Part shown: positions 25,948 to 34,741 of the stretch, in pieces
Numbering within the stretch: position 1 is the stretch's first letter
Layout: each line of letters begins with the position of its first letter
NCBI GenBank assembly: GCA_016281605.1
Contig: JAEEJA010000096.1
Span: 1 to 37,023 of the forward strand
DNA: 37,023 nt
Source: Lachnospiraceae bacterium
GTDB taxonomy: Bacteria > Bacillota > Clostridia > Lachnospirales > Lachnospiraceae
Direction of reading: 5' to 3'
Made by a program: the position numbers and the translations under genes
The notes under the pieces: model-generated
What the model was told of the DNA's origin: nothing
What the model saw: only the letters and a program-made list of their open reading frames with translations
Database searches by the model: none

Positions 25948-25971
25948 TTTTAAAACCCCCTTTCTAATCAA

Positions 25972-26925
25972 TCATTGCTTAGATCCGAGAATCCTTCCTA
26001 CACAATGAAGATATTCACTCATTTTATTTGTTTTCTTAATACCCTTTAATTCTTTTTCAAATTGAGGAAATTCTTCTCCCATATAGCACCATAATTCCTT
26101 CATCTTCATGATACTGTTATGTTCACCTATTTCATCTAAATAAGTAAAAAATATCCTATCATGAAATCTTTTTAACCTGGCTATATCAAGATCGTTTATA
26201 TCTTCAAATAATTTTATTCTTTCTGAGAGTTCAGGATTTTTAATAAGTCCTCTTCCCAGCATTATCGTATCTGCATCAGGGCAAATAATCTTAAAATCCT
26301 TATAATCGGATAATGAGTTTATATCCCCATTATAAACTACTTTCATTTTAGCTTTTTCAAATGCATTTATAAATGCGTTGTAGTCAGGCTTATTTCTATA
26401 CATTTCCTTTTGCACTCTAGGATGTATGATAAGCTCATATATGGGATATTTATTATATATATCCATCATATGATCAAGTTCGGAGTGTTCATACCGTCCT
26501 GCTCTAACCTTAAGAGAAATCTTAACATCTGTATTGGCTGTTTCATCAAATACCTGATATAAAAACTCGTCAATTTTTTCCGGAAATGCTAAAAAACCTG
26601 AACCCTTTCCTTTACTTACAACAGTCCCGGCAGGACAGCCTAAATTAAAGTTTATTTCATCATATCCAAGAATCGATAACTGCTTCACAGCCCAAACAAA
26701 TTCATCTGCTTTTTTAGTTAATATTTGAGGAATAACATTTATATTTTGATTATTATCCGGCGAAAAATCTTTCTTTTCTTTTGTCTGAAAATTCATAGTA
26801 TGATTTGCAGATACAAATGGCATAAAATACTTATCTATTCCTCTGTAAAACTCATGATGATTATTCCGATAAATATATGTAGTTATACCCTCCATAGGCG
26901 CAAAATATATCTTTGGAACGTCCAT
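25972..26925 (-). CDS. tRNA-dihydrouridine synthase family protein
   Basis: FMN-dependent enzyme reducing uridine to dihydrouridine in tRNA. The TIM barrel begins IYFAPMEGITTYIYR. The catalytic cysteine is Cys97 in FNLGCPAGTV, where the usual motif is GCP followed by a small residue. The phosphate-binding part contains VVYNGDI and TIMLGRGLIKNPEL. It resembles a clostridial subgroup closest to DusC-like proteins rather than DusB. The ATG at 26925 has GGAGG five bases before it. 317 residues. It is the first gene of the dus-pap-pgeF run, with a 24-nt gap to pap. Confidence 0.92.
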   Translation of the reverse strand: MDVPKIYFAPMEGITTYIYRNNHHEFYRGIDKYFMPFVSANHTMNFQTKEKKDFSPDNNQNINVIPQILTKKADEFVWAVKQLSILGYDEINFNLGCPAGTVVSKGKGSGFLAFPEKIDEFLYQVFDETANTDVKISLKVRAGRYEHSELDHMMDIYNKYPIYELIIHPRVQKEMYRNKPDYNAFINAFEKAKMKVVYNGDINSLSDYKDFKIICPDADTIMLGRGLIKNPELSERIKLFEDINDLDIARLKRFHDRIFFTYLDEIGEHNSIMKMKELWCYMGEEFPQFEKELKGIKKTNKMSEYLHCVGRILGSKQ

Positions 26926-26981
26926 AAAAACCTCCGTTTTTACTTTCATTTTTTAATGTATATTTGCTTGTCCTGCAATAA

Positions 26982-27740
26982 TTAATTAACAGGTGCAATT
27001 AAGATTCTTCCGGTACCTCTGTATGTATTTACAAATCCCTCTCCTGACGCAGCAGAACCAACCAGACTCTTTGTGGTTTTTTCTACTGTAAACTTAAGAG
27101 AATCAGACCAGGCTATAGCCATATTGCCATCAATTTTAACTACATCATCAGTTATATCAACCACGATAAGCTCTTCCATAGGAACCGGACTTTCTAAAAC
27201 TACAGTTCCTGTTCCGGATAAAGCTGTATTAAAGAAACCTTCTCCACCAAGTGCTGCTGATGAGAATGTACTTCTCGAAACCACGTTAAGATTTACCGTA
27301 TCATCGCAAGCAAGGAAGAGTCCGTCCTCTATAACCATTTTCCCATTCCAGTCGGATAAGTCTTCCATAATAATATACTTATATGTCGGCTCGAGTATAA
27401 GCACACCGTTACCTATATACTTAGGTTTGATTGCTGACTCACCTGTAACCTTACTTCCTATAGCCTTTTTTAAGAGATCTCCTGCGCCCTTAATATTGGT
27501 AGCAGCATTTACATCTCCCATCATAATTTGCATAGCACCCGCCTGTACAACTACACCGTTCCCATTTAAGTTTGCGATAAGCTGTCTCTTATGAACATTC
27601 ATCTGAGAAGCATAGAAAGAATCCATAGCAGTCTCTCTTGTAACCGATAAATCCTTATTATACTCTAAAACAGAGAAGCTTCCTTTCTCATAAGCAATTT
27701 TATGTGCATCTGTGTCCTGAAATAAATTTGTTTTAAACAT
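26982..27740 (-). CDS. AIM24-family protein
   Basis: A 252-residue protein of the AIM24/TrpRBP-like beta-sandwich family: repeated strands with VVVQAGAMQIMMGDV, GGEGFFNTALSGTG and ASGEGFVNTYRGTGRI. The bacterial role is not established; yeast Aim24 is a mitochondrial inner-membrane organiser. There is no signal peptide or membrane span. The ATG at 27740 follows AGGAGTGGAG; a GTG at 27749 is a weaker option. It has its own promoter. Confidence 0.88.
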   Translation of the reverse strand: MFKTNLFQDTDAHKIAYEKGSFSVLEYNKDLSVTRETAMDSFYASQMNVHKRQLIANLNGNGVVVQAGAMQIMMGDVNAATNIKGAGDLLKKAIGSKVTGESAIKPKYIGNGVLILEPTYKYIIMEDLSDWNGKMVIEDGLFLACDDTVNLNVVSRSTFSSAALGGEGFFNTALSGTGTVVLESPVPMEELIVVDITDDVVKIDGNMAIAWSDSLKFTVEKTTKSLVGSAASGEGFVNTYRGTGRILIAPVN

Positions 27741-27785
27741 ATTCTCCACTCCTTTTTTTGTTTATTTCTCAAATTACTATTAATC

Positions 27786-27815
27786 ATTATACACTTTTAA
27801 GCATAATTTTATCAA
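27786..27815 (-). promoter_or_regulatory. Promoter of the AIM24-family gene
   Basis: Minus-strand TTGATA (27810-27815), 18-nt spacer, TATAAT (27786-27791), about 45 nt before the ATG. Confidence 0.7.
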
Positions 27816-27894
27816 TAGTAATCAATAAAAATAAGTATAATTTCAATAACTGCTGCTGAAATTGTTTTATCCCTGTAATTATAAATTCTTACAA

Positions 27895-27938
27895 AAATAA
27901 AGAGTGGTTACGTAATACTACGTAACCACTCTTTATTT
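27895..27938. terminator. Very long perfect-stem terminator
   Basis: A 20-bp perfect inverted repeat (arms 27895-27914 and 27919-27938, 4-nt loop ATAC) overlaps the stop codon of the GNAT gene. T-rich ends on both strands would let it terminate in either direction, but the natural user is the minus-strand GNAT transcript. Confidence 0.85.
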
Positions 27939-28380
27939 ATGAAGATATAATCTCTCCGTTATTAATTCTTGAAACCCACATACTCATTCCTGGACCGTGA
28001 TTTCCAAATGGTCTGGTATGGAATCCAAATCTTGAATAAAAGCTTTCTCTTTCATATGCCGACATGAGACTCACCATAACAGTTTCGCCCTTATCTACAT
28101 CTTTTTCGATAAATTTTAATATATCATCTATCATTTGAGTACCAATATGCTTACCCTGATACTCAGGATGAACTATCACATCCGTAATGAAATACGTATA
28201 ACCACCGTCACTAACTATACGAGCCATACCAACAGGCCTTTCATCTTCATAGGCAATAACTTTATAAAAAGAATTGTCCAAGGCCTTTTTGGCACGCTTC
28301 TCAGTAACTATTATCCACTTAACACTACGTCTTAAATAATTATAATCCTCAACACTCAACTCATGCCTTAATTCAATCAT
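27937..28380 (-). CDS. GNAT-family N-acetyltransferase
   Basis: Acetyl-CoA-dependent acyltransferase of 147 residues. The core is clear: KVIAYEDERPVGMARIV (beta hairpin), ITDVIVHPEYQGKHIGTQMI with the acetyl-CoA loop Q-G-K-H-I-G, then FYSRFGFHTRP. It resembles small GNATs of unknown acceptor. The ATG at 28380 is chosen; its ribosome site is weak and an in-frame TTG at 28398 is an alternative. It lies between the ackA-tail repeats and the 20-bp terminator. Confidence 0.85.
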   Translation of the reverse strand: MIELRHELSVEDYNYLRRSVKWIIVTEKRAKKALDNSFYKVIAYEDERPVGMARIVSDGGYTYFITDVIVHPEYQGKHIGTQMIDDILKFIEKDVDKGETVMVSLMSAYERESFYSRFGFHTRPFGNHGPGMSMWVSRINNGEIISS

Positions 28381-28412
28381 ACCAAAACCCAAATTCAACT
28401 AAAATAAATGAG

Positions 28413-28576
28413 AGAAAGAGATACTGCTATGAAAATCTTTGTTATACTAAAGATGCAGTCTCTCGAGAGATACTGCTATGAAAATTTTAATATAATGTTA
28501 TACTAAAGATGCAGTCTCTCGAGAGATACTGCTATAAAAATTTTAATATAATGTTATACTAAAGATGCAGTCTCTC
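28413..28576 (-). repeat. Tandem repeats copying the 3' end of ackA
   Basis: Three head-to-tail units: 28521-28576 and 28465-28520 are 56 bp each with one difference; 28413-28464 is shorter and diverged. The unit nearest ackA includes the last seven codons and stop of ackA (28554-28576). The other units repeat that coding tail plus the following 33 bases, outside any gene. Each unit has ends that can pair (GAGAGA-CTGC with GCAG-TA-TCTCTC), making three potential hairpins in the ackA 3' untranslated region. No run of T follows them, so they are not ordinary terminators. Confidence 0.85.
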
Positions 28577-29738
28577 TTGCGATCATCAACTCCTCATCCG
28601 TAGGAACAACCCAAACCGGAACCTTACTATCGGCAGTAGAAAGTCTAATCTCTTCTTCCATTGTCTGATTTGCTTCTTCGTCAAGCTTAACGCCAATTGC
28701 AGCAAAGCTTTCCATAATCTTCTTACGAAGACGGATATTTCCTTCACCTGCACCACCACAAAGAGCAATAGCATCGCAACCGCCAAGAGCCATATAATAA
28801 GCTCCAACATACTTTGCTATACGATATACTAAAACGTCAATTGCATTTCCTGCATCTGTATTGCCCTGCTCTGAAGCATCAAGTAAGTCTCTGAAATCAT
28901 TAGAAAGCTCTGAAAGGCCCTTAACACCGGAATCTGTATTAAGCATCATAGTTATTTCACTAACCGACTTACCTTCCTTCTTACATAAGAATTCGATAAG
29001 AGCAGGATCTATATCACCGGAACGTGTTCCCATAACAAGTCCCTCAACAGGTGTCATACCCATAGAGTTATCAATTGACTTACCATTCTTTACAGCTGTT
29101 ATAGAAGCACCGCTTCCGATATGACAAATAATCATCTTAGAATTATTAAGATCGAGACCTGCAAGCTCTGCAAGTCTAGGAGTTACGAAACGGCAGCTGG
29201 TACCGTGGAATCCGTAACGACGTACACCATACTCTTTATAATACTTAAGTGGTATAGCATAAAGATAAGCCTTAGTAGGCATGGTCTGATGAAATGCCGT
29301 ATCAAATACAGCAACGCTAGGAACATCAGGCATAACTTCTTTACATGCAAGTATACCACGTAAGTGGATAGGATTATGTATAGGTGCTAAATCTGCACAA
29401 TCATCAATTGCTTTGATAACCTCATCATTAACAACAGCAGACTGGGTAAACTTCTCTCCACCATGTCCAACTCTGTGACCAATAGCATCTATCTCATCAA
29501 GTGACTTGATAACACCAAACTCAGAGTCGGTAAGCGCATCTAAAACCGCTCTAAATGCCTCTGTATGGTTTGCCATTGATAAATTCCATTCAGTTCTCTC
29601 ACCCGGTGCCTTTCTGATAAAAATACCATCAAGTCCGATACGGTCAGCCTGACCTGCAGCAAGTACACTTTCGTTTTCCATATTGAAAAGCTTGTACTTA
29701 AGAGATGAACTACCACAATTGATAACTAAAACTTTCAT
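28554..29738 (-). CDS. ackA: Acetate kinase
   Basis: Makes ATP and acetate from acetyl phosphate, the energy-yielding end of acetate fermentation. ASKHA-fold signatures are visible: VLVINCGSSSLKYKLF near the N-terminus, RYGFHGTSCRFV, MIICHIGSGASI and GTRSGDIDP. From the ATG at 29738 (GGAGG five bases upstream) it has 394 residues, the normal length. It follows pta by 39 nt in the classic pta-ackA order. Its last codons are duplicated in the tandem repeats downstream. Confidence 0.98.
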   Translation of the reverse strand: MKVLVINCGSSSLKYKLFNMENESVLAAGQADRIGLDGIFIRKAPGERTEWNLSMANHTEAFRAVLDALTDSEFGVIKSLDEIDAIGHRVGHGGEKFTQSAVVNDEVIKAIDDCADLAPIHNPIHLRGILACKEVMPDVPSVAVFDTAFHQTMPTKAYLYAIPLKYYKEYGVRRYGFHGTSCRFVTPRLAELAGLDLNNSKMIICHIGSGASITAVKNGKSIDNSMGMTPVEGLVMGTRSGDIDPALIEFLCKKEGKSVSEITMMLNTDSGVKGLSELSNDFRDLLDASEQGNTDAGNAIDVLVYRIAKYVGAYYMALGGCDAIALCGGAGEGNIRLRKKIMESFAAIGVKLDEEANQTMEEEIRLSTADSKVPVWVVPTDEELMIARETASLV

Positions 29739-29777
29739 AAAAACCTCCATTTGTAAATATAATTATAAGTTAAAAAA

Positions 29778-30773
29778 TTATTTTGAAACTGACGACAGAG
29801 CTGCTGTAATAATAGCCATAGAGTAAACCTCTGACGCAGTACATCCTCTGGATAAGTCATTGATAGGAGAATTAAGTCCAAGTAAAATCGGGCCATAAGC
29901 CTCAAAGTTACCCATTCTCTGAGCTATCTTATAACCTATATTACCTGCGTTAATATCAGGGAATATGAATGTATTTGCATGTCCTGCTACTTCTGATCCG
30001 GGTGCCTTTTTAGTAGCAACACTTGGTGCAACCGCAGCATCAAACTGCAATTCTCCATCTATTGGAACTGATGGATTTCTAAGTTTTGTCTTCTGAGCAG
30101 CGTTACGCATCTTATCTACATCGTCTCCTGCACCTGATCCCTTGGTAGAATAACTAAGGAAAGCAACCTTAGGATCAATACCAAATATTCTTGCGCATCT
30201 GATTATTTCCTCAGCAATCTCAACAAGCTGCTCTTCATTTGGCTTAATGTTGATACTGCAATCTCCCATAGCTAAGACCTCATTCTCACCTGTAGCTCTT
30301 GGACGAACAAGTATAAAGCAAGATGAAACTATAGTATTTCCAGGCCTAGTCTTTATAAGCTGCAAAGCCGGTCGTACAGTATCAGCTGTTGAGTAGGTAG
30401 CTCCTCCTAAGAGAGAATCTGCATACCCCATCTTAACAAGCATAGTACCGAAATAATTCTTATGACTAAGATACTTTCTAGCCTGTTCTTCAGTCACGCC
30501 CTTATGCTTCCTTATTTCACAAAACTCAGTTACCATCTTATCAATATCAGAAAATGAATTTGGATCGATAATTTCCGAACCTCTGATATTAAAGCCACTC
30601 TCCTCAGCAGCTTCATAAATCTTGTCCGGAACACCTATAAGAATAGGTCTCAAGAAATTACTAGCCAATAATCTCGAAGATGCCTCAAGTATACGAGGAT
30701 CGCTTCCTTCTGTAAAAACTATCTTTTTAGGATCTTTTCTTAATATGTCTATTAATTGTCCAAAACCAAACAT
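29778..30773 (-). CDS. pta: Phosphate acetyltransferase
   Basis: Converts acetyl-CoA and phosphate to acetyl phosphate for AckA. It is the short single-domain form of 331 residues typical of Firmicutes, with no DRTGG regulatory domain. Characteristic stretches include VFTEGSDPRILEA, GYADSLLGGATYSTADTVRP, FLSYSTKGSGAG and FPDINAGNIGYK. GGGAGG precedes the ATG and a promoter lies at 30821-30848. Confidence 0.97.
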   Translation of the reverse strand: MFGFGQLIDILRKDPKKIVFTEGSDPRILEASSRLLASNFLRPILIGVPDKIYEAAEESGFNIRGSEIIDPNSFSDIDKMVTEFCEIRKHKGVTEEQARKYLSHKNYFGTMLVKMGYADSLLGGATYSTADTVRPALQLIKTRPGNTIVSSCFILVRPRATGENEVLAMGDCSINIKPNEEQLVEIAEEIIRCARIFGIDPKVAFLSYSTKGSGAGDDVDKMRNAAQKTKLRNPSVPIDGELQFDAAVAPSVATKKAPGSEVAGHANTFIFPDINAGNIGYKIAQRMGNFEAYGPILLGLNSPINDLSRGCTASEVYSMAIITAALSSVSK

Positions 30774-30820
30774 AGTTTACCTCCCAATACATATATTTTC
30801 CCAAAAACCCGTACTTATTT

Positions 30821-30848
30821 ATTATAATAGATTGAGAAAAATAAACAA
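30821..30848 (-). promoter_or_regulatory. Promoter of pta-ackA
   Basis: Minus-strand TTGTTT (30843-30848), 16-nt spacer, TATAAT (30821-30826). The leader is about 40 nt. Confidence 0.65.
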
Positions 30849-30911
30849 GTCTTTTTTGTTATAAGTACATAAAATCTTTTATTCTTTTCTAATCAAAATC
30901 ACTTAAAAGTA

Positions 30912-30956
30912 AATCCCCGCCATCAAAGGGTTGGGCGGCCTTCAATAACGGGGATT
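30912..30956 (-). terminator. Likely terminator after the GH5 cellulase gene
   Basis: Minus-strand stem AATCCCCG/CGGGGATT (30949-30956 with 30912-30919) encloses a GC-rich inner region and is followed by TACTTTTAAG. The T tract is short, so termination may be partial. Confidence 0.6.
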
Positions 30957-30994
30957 ATGACGAGATATTATGTTGGAAATGTTGCTAGCGTGTT

Positions 30995-33283
30995 TTAGTT
31001 TGTGAATGGTGTGCCATCGGCATTATAAGCACCATCACAGAATTCAATCTTCACATAGGAAGCACCTGTATAGGTATTTGTTGTAACCCATATCCAAGGA
31101 TACTTTGTTACAAGATCCTTGTCAAGCTTTATATACTTGCCTCCCCAGTGATTGTTAGTACCCGGATCATAGTCTACGTCAAACTTAACTCCGCTCTTGT
31201 TTGTCTCCATAAATCCGAGCTGTAAGTCAGCATTTATACTTGCTTCATTATCCATTGGATATACTTTAATACATGGCTCCTCGATAGTTGACCAGTCACA
31301 TGTAAGATGTATATTCCACCACTCAGGATCAAACTCAGCTTCCATTCCGTCAGATATAGTTTCGGTCTTAGCAATACCTGCCTCACCATACTCATTTACA
31401 ACTATATCATCAGGTCTGAGTGCAGCAAGCTCCTGTCCTGAAATCATATTGGTATGTCTCATGAACTCACCTGTCCATGTATAGCAAACCTTAGGATTAG
31501 GATTAGCTACTGTTGGAATTACAGGAACACCTGTAGTCTTTGTTTCAGCACCTTCAGGAAGTGTATACTCTGACGCAGTAAACTTAGAGATAAGATCTCC
31601 GACATCGATATACTGGAAGTATCCATCCTGTCTGTTATAATAATGTCCTTCATCCCAAAGAACAGGGGTTACACTAAACTCCTTACAAAGTTCAAAGTAA
31701 TATCTTAAGTAATCGATGATGTTATCCTTATATCCCTTAACAACACCACATTCACCGGCTATTACACCATAACCCTGATCCGTGAATTTCTTAATCTTAG
31801 CTACATGATTTCTTAACCATTCTCTGTCTTCATCAGTTCCCCAGCTCTCTCTGTATCCATAGCTTTCGTTAGAAGTAGCGCTTAAGCCATATGGAGTGGG
31901 ATCGTAGATATGTACATCTACACTAAGCTTAGAAACTCCGTTTTCTTCAATATCTACAGGCATCTTGAATCTATCATCGATAGCCTTATCAATACCTGTT
32001 GTATTACCTGGGATAAGTAAGTGTCTATAAGTATTGTTTCCGCCTGAAGCTCTTACAATATCTACAAACTTCTGACTTATCTCAAAAGCTGTTTCATATA
32101 TTTCATCTTCTGTCAATGTTCCTTCGGGACCATTTTCATTATAGAAGCCATCTTCACCTACACGGGTATTTAAGCCTCTGTTTCCTGTTCCTTCAAAAGC
32201 TGAGCTAAGCTCTTCATTACCGGCTTCGAAAATAAGATGGTCTGAATACTCGCTGAATCTGTCAGCTATCTGAGTCCACATCTTCTCATACTTTGTCCAA
32301 GCGTTCTTTCTTACATTTTCATCAGGGCTACCAAACATACCCCACCATCCGCCATCCCAATGGTCATTAATGATGACGTACATCTCATTGTTAAGAGCGT
32401 AGTTTACGATATCTTCCACACGGTTCATAAGAGCAGGCTTTATCGTATAATCATCACTCATGAAGTTTGACCATGCTACCGGAATACGTACTGTATTAAC
32501 ACCGAACATCTTAAGACCATCAAACGTCTTCTGAGTAGCTCTTGGGTTTCCGGCTGAACTTTCAGCTTCGATTACTGTTGCCATGTTACCCTTATAATTA
32601 GACTGTTCCATCTGATTACCCATGTTCCAGCCTATACCAAAAGCATTATGGATAAGGTCAAGTGATGAAAGTTCTTTTCTCATAAGACCATTATCCTTAG
32701 TCATTCTTCCGCCTTTGGACTCATGCTCTTCACCTACATTTGTCTGAGTATATATTTCCTCTGTAGATGGAGCAAATATAGGGTCAACCGGAGTTGTAGG
32801 AGTAGGCTCTAGTGACGGTGCCACTGTTGGAGCCTGTGTAGGTACAGTTACAGGTGCCTTTGTAGCGCTTGTTGTAGCGGGAGCTGCTGTTGTAGCTGCA
32901 GGAGCCGCTGCATTTACCTTAACCTTTACAGTAAGATTTTTCTTTACATTCTTACCCTTTAACTTATATTTTAGAGTGCAGATTACTTTAGTATTTCCTG
33001 CTACTACAGCTGTTATTTTTCCCTTTTTATTAACAGTTGCAATCTTAGCATTCTTTGATTTCCATGTTGTCTTTGCTTTCTTAGGTGAATTTTTAACCTT
33101 TATTTTCTTACTCTGTCCTGCAGTAAGCGTAACACTCTTGGCACTAAGTGCCGGAGCTTTACTCTTTGCTTTAGCTGCGAATGCATCAACCCCAAACAAT
33201 GTGGACTGTGATAATACACAAGCAAATACAAGTAATAAGCTCATAATCAGATTAAACTTAGATTTTCTTAAATTTACGTTCAT
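30995..33283 (-). CDS. Secreted GH5 cellulase with N-terminal Ig-like (Big2) domain
   Basis: Endoglucanase-type beta-glycanase exported from the cell. In order: signal peptide (about 1-37, ending AFA); bacterial Ig-like domain (about 45-123) with the Big2 pattern WKSKNAKIATVNKKGKITA; Pro/Thr/Ala-rich linker (about 124-175); GH5 catalytic barrel (about 200-575); and a C-terminal beta-rich domain (about 625-762) that may bind carbohydrate. Catalytic residues are the acid/base Glu357 in FEAGNEEL and the nucleophile Glu511 in IAGECG, with HWD at 308-310 and HIY near 458. It has 762 residues and AAGGAG before the ATG. Big2 domains in this group often anchor enzymes at the cell surface. Confidence 0.92.
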   Translation of the reverse strand: MNVNLRKSKFNLIMSLLLVFACVLSQSTLFGVDAFAAKAKSKAPALSAKSVTLTAGQSKKIKVKNSPKKAKTTWKSKNAKIATVNKKGKITAVVAGNTKVICTLKYKLKGKNVKKNLTVKVKVNAAAPAATTAAPATTSATKAPVTVPTQAPTVAPSLEPTPTTPVDPIFAPSTEEIYTQTNVGEEHESKGGRMTKDNGLMRKELSSLDLIHNAFGIGWNMGNQMEQSNYKGNMATVIEAESSAGNPRATQKTFDGLKMFGVNTVRIPVAWSNFMSDDYTIKPALMNRVEDIVNYALNNEMYVIINDHWDGGWWGMFGSPDENVRKNAWTKYEKMWTQIADRFSEYSDHLIFEAGNEELSSAFEGTGNRGLNTRVGEDGFYNENGPEGTLTEDEIYETAFEISQKFVDIVRASGGNNTYRHLLIPGNTTGIDKAIDDRFKMPVDIEENGVSKLSVDVHIYDPTPYGLSATSNESYGYRESWGTDEDREWLRNHVAKIKKFTDQGYGVIAGECGVVKGYKDNIIDYLRYYFELCKEFSVTPVLWDEGHYYNRQDGYFQYIDVGDLISKFTASEYTLPEGAETKTTGVPVIPTVANPNPKVCYTWTGEFMRHTNMISGQELAALRPDDIVVNEYGEAGIAKTETISDGMEAEFDPEWWNIHLTCDWSTIEEPCIKVYPMDNEASINADLQLGFMETNKSGVKFDVDYDPGTNNHWGGKYIKLDKDLVTKYPWIWVTTNTYTGASYVKIEFCDGAYNADGTPFTN

Positions 33284-33292
33284 GTAATTATC

Positions 33293-33346
33293 TCCTTCTT
33301 CAGGCTTAATTTTAAGTCTTTTTCAATGCCTGACTTAAAAAAGACT
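33293..33346 (-). promoter_or_regulatory. Possible pseudoknot overlapping the GH5 ribosome-site region
   Basis: In the cellulase leader a 9-bp stem (AGTCTTTTT/AAAAAGACT, 33338-33346 with 33315-33323) has a 14-nt loop containing TCAGGC. That loop can pair with GCCTGA at 33300-33305, immediately before AAGGAG. The result is an H-type pseudoknot abutting the Shine-Dalgarno sequence. It is seen only as complementarity in one sequence; folding and function are inferred. Confidence 0.4.
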
Positions 33347-33419
33347 CTAGGCGCATAATCTTTAGTTTCCACTACATAATACCCTATACCTTATTGCAAG
33401 AACCTTTAAACTGTTGTTA

Positions 33420-33449
33420 ATTGTACATCAAACAGTACATTTACGTCAA
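33420..33449 (-). promoter_or_regulatory. Probable promoter of the GH5 cellulase gene
   Basis: Minus-strand TTGACG (33444-33449), 18-nt spacer, TACAAT (33420-33425). Initiation near 33413 gives a leader of about 130 nt. The 363-bp gap 33284-33646 holds this promoter, the possible pseudoknot, and the twin palindromes; the rest is AT-rich with nothing recognisable. Confidence 0.6.
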
Positions 33450-33523
33450 CCTCTAAAAACGTAAAACATATTAAAAGTATTCTTACTGTGTCTATAATAA
33501 TAAAAATTTAACAAAAATAATAA

Positions 33524-33554
33524 TACTATAGTACATTGTATTTATACTATAGTA
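33524..33554. promoter_or_regulatory. Twin palindromes, candidate operator upstream of GH5
   Basis: The palindrome TACTATAGTA occurs at 33524-33533 and again at 33545-33554, 21 bp apart, about two helical turns. Both lie 75-110 bp upstream of the probable GH5 -35 box, a usual position for an activator. The adjacent AraC-type regulator is the obvious candidate to bind. Confidence 0.5.
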
Positions 33555-33646
33555 TTAATTTTATAAATTTCTTGATTATATAATGTAAATTAGTATTTTT
33601 GATAAGTAATCAATATCTTAAATTTATATATTAGAAATAATGATAT

Positions 33647-34603
33647 TTATGAAACCTTAGAACCGGATCTCTTACGATAATCACTGGGACTCTCGTTATA
33701 TCGTTTTAAAAACATCTTGCTATAATAGCTGGTATAGTTATAACCGCATGAAAGTGCAATATTGGTTATGCTATAATTAGTATTTTTTAAAAGCTTTTTA
33801 CTTATCTCGAGTCTGTAATTATTTAAATACTCAACCGGTGTCTGATTTACATACTTTTGAAAAATCTTACAACACTTACTTCTTCCTATGCATGCTGATT
33901 CTGCTATATCTTCAAGTGTTAATTGTTCTGAATAATTATCGAATATATATCTAAGCATCAATCTTTGAAGTTTAACATCAGAATAATTATTTATGTCATC
34001 TTCGTCTTCCACACCGTTTTCAGACATATATTTATTAACTGCCCTTTGGATAACATCCCATAATTCATATAATAGTCCGGTAATCTTATAGCTTTCATAT
34101 ATCTTTTTTTCCTGATTCTCAACACTTTTTTTATAAACTAAAATTCTATTTTTTACAGATACGATAGACTGTAAATATTCAATATATGAATCATCATCAG
34201 CAGATATATAAAGATATTCAAAATTTTTATTTGATAATATATTATCTACATACTCCTGATAAAGTCCTACATTACACCTAAAAAGCTCCGGACTTATAAG
34301 AATAACTATAAATTCACACTCACGCTTAAAATTAGAGTAACCAAAATGAACCTGTTTTGAATTAACAAATATAAAGTCCCCTTTATTTAAGAGTATCTTA
34401 TTACCGTTAATATCATAGTTCATCTCACCTTCTGTAATATATATGCACTCTATATCATAGTGCCAATGAGCTATAGCTCTCATATCAGTATAATCTGATA
34501 ATAGCCTTTCCTGAACTGCATATGAAATCATATCAGAATCATATTTGATGATTTCCGATGCATCCTTCATAATATCTATATCAATCATAATACCCTCACT
34601 CAT
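33647..34603 (-). CDS. AraC-family transcriptional regulator
   Basis: N-terminal cupin-type sensor domain (IAHWHYDIECIYITEGEMNYDING, split by the motif HWHYD) and C-terminal double helix-turn-helix: LTLEDIAESACIGRSKCCKIF and TNIALSCGYNYTSYYSKMF followed by RYNESPSDYRK. This form usually controls carbohydrate genes in Firmicutes, and the next gene downstream is the secreted cellulase. The reading frame is open 89 codons further, to 34870, but that stretch covers a promoter, hairpins and a REP-like repeat and is not coding. The start is at 34603 (318 residues) or 34588, the latter with GAGGG before it. Confidence 0.88.
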   Translation of the reverse strand: MSEGIMIDIDIMKDASEIIKYDSDMISYAVQERLLSDYTDMRAIAHWHYDIECIYITEGEMNYDINGNKILLNKGDFIFVNSKQVHFGYSNFKRECEFIVILISPELFRCNVGLYQEYVDNILSNKNFEYLYISADDDSYIEYLQSIVSVKNRILVYKKSVENQEKKIYESYKITGLLYELWDVIQRAVNKYMSENGVEDEDDINNYSDVKLQRLMLRYIFDNYSEQLTLEDIAESACIGRSKCCKIFQKYVNQTPVEYLNNYRLEISKKLLKNTNYSITNIALSCGYNYTSYYSKMFLKRYNESPSDYRKRSGSKVS

Positions 34604-34636
34604 ATCTCGTCGTGTAAAATCAAAAGATTTGAAAGT

Positions 34637-34665
34637 ATTATACCACATTTTACATATTAATGTAA
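34637..34665 (-). promoter_or_regulatory. Promoter of the AraC-family gene
   Basis: Minus-strand TTACAT (34660-34665), 17-nt spacer, TATAAT (34637-34642). A start near 34630 supports the short version of the regulator. A second weak possibility uses TTGACA at 34687-34692. Confidence 0.65.
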
Positions 34666-34680
34666 TAAAAATTATCTTTG

Positions 34681-34712
34681 AAGTCCGTGTCAAGTTGTTG
34701 TCGGACTTTTTT
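34681..34712 (+). terminator. Plus-strand terminator-like hairpin
   Basis: AAGTCCG (34681-34687) pairs with CGGACTT (34702-34708), followed by a T run to 34712. No plus-strand gene precedes it in this window; it may be a leftover of a mobile element or stop antisense transcription into the hairpin zone. Confidence 0.5.
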
Positions 34713-34741
34713 ATCCTTTTATGGTTTTTTATAATACGTTC

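Noticed and set aside
27073-27594. Plus-strand open frame of 173 codons opposite the AIM24 gene
   Set aside because: Shadow of a well-supported gene with no initiation signals.
28413-28576. CRISPR array
   Set aside because: The repeats abut with no spacers and derive from the ackA coding end, so this is a tandem duplication.
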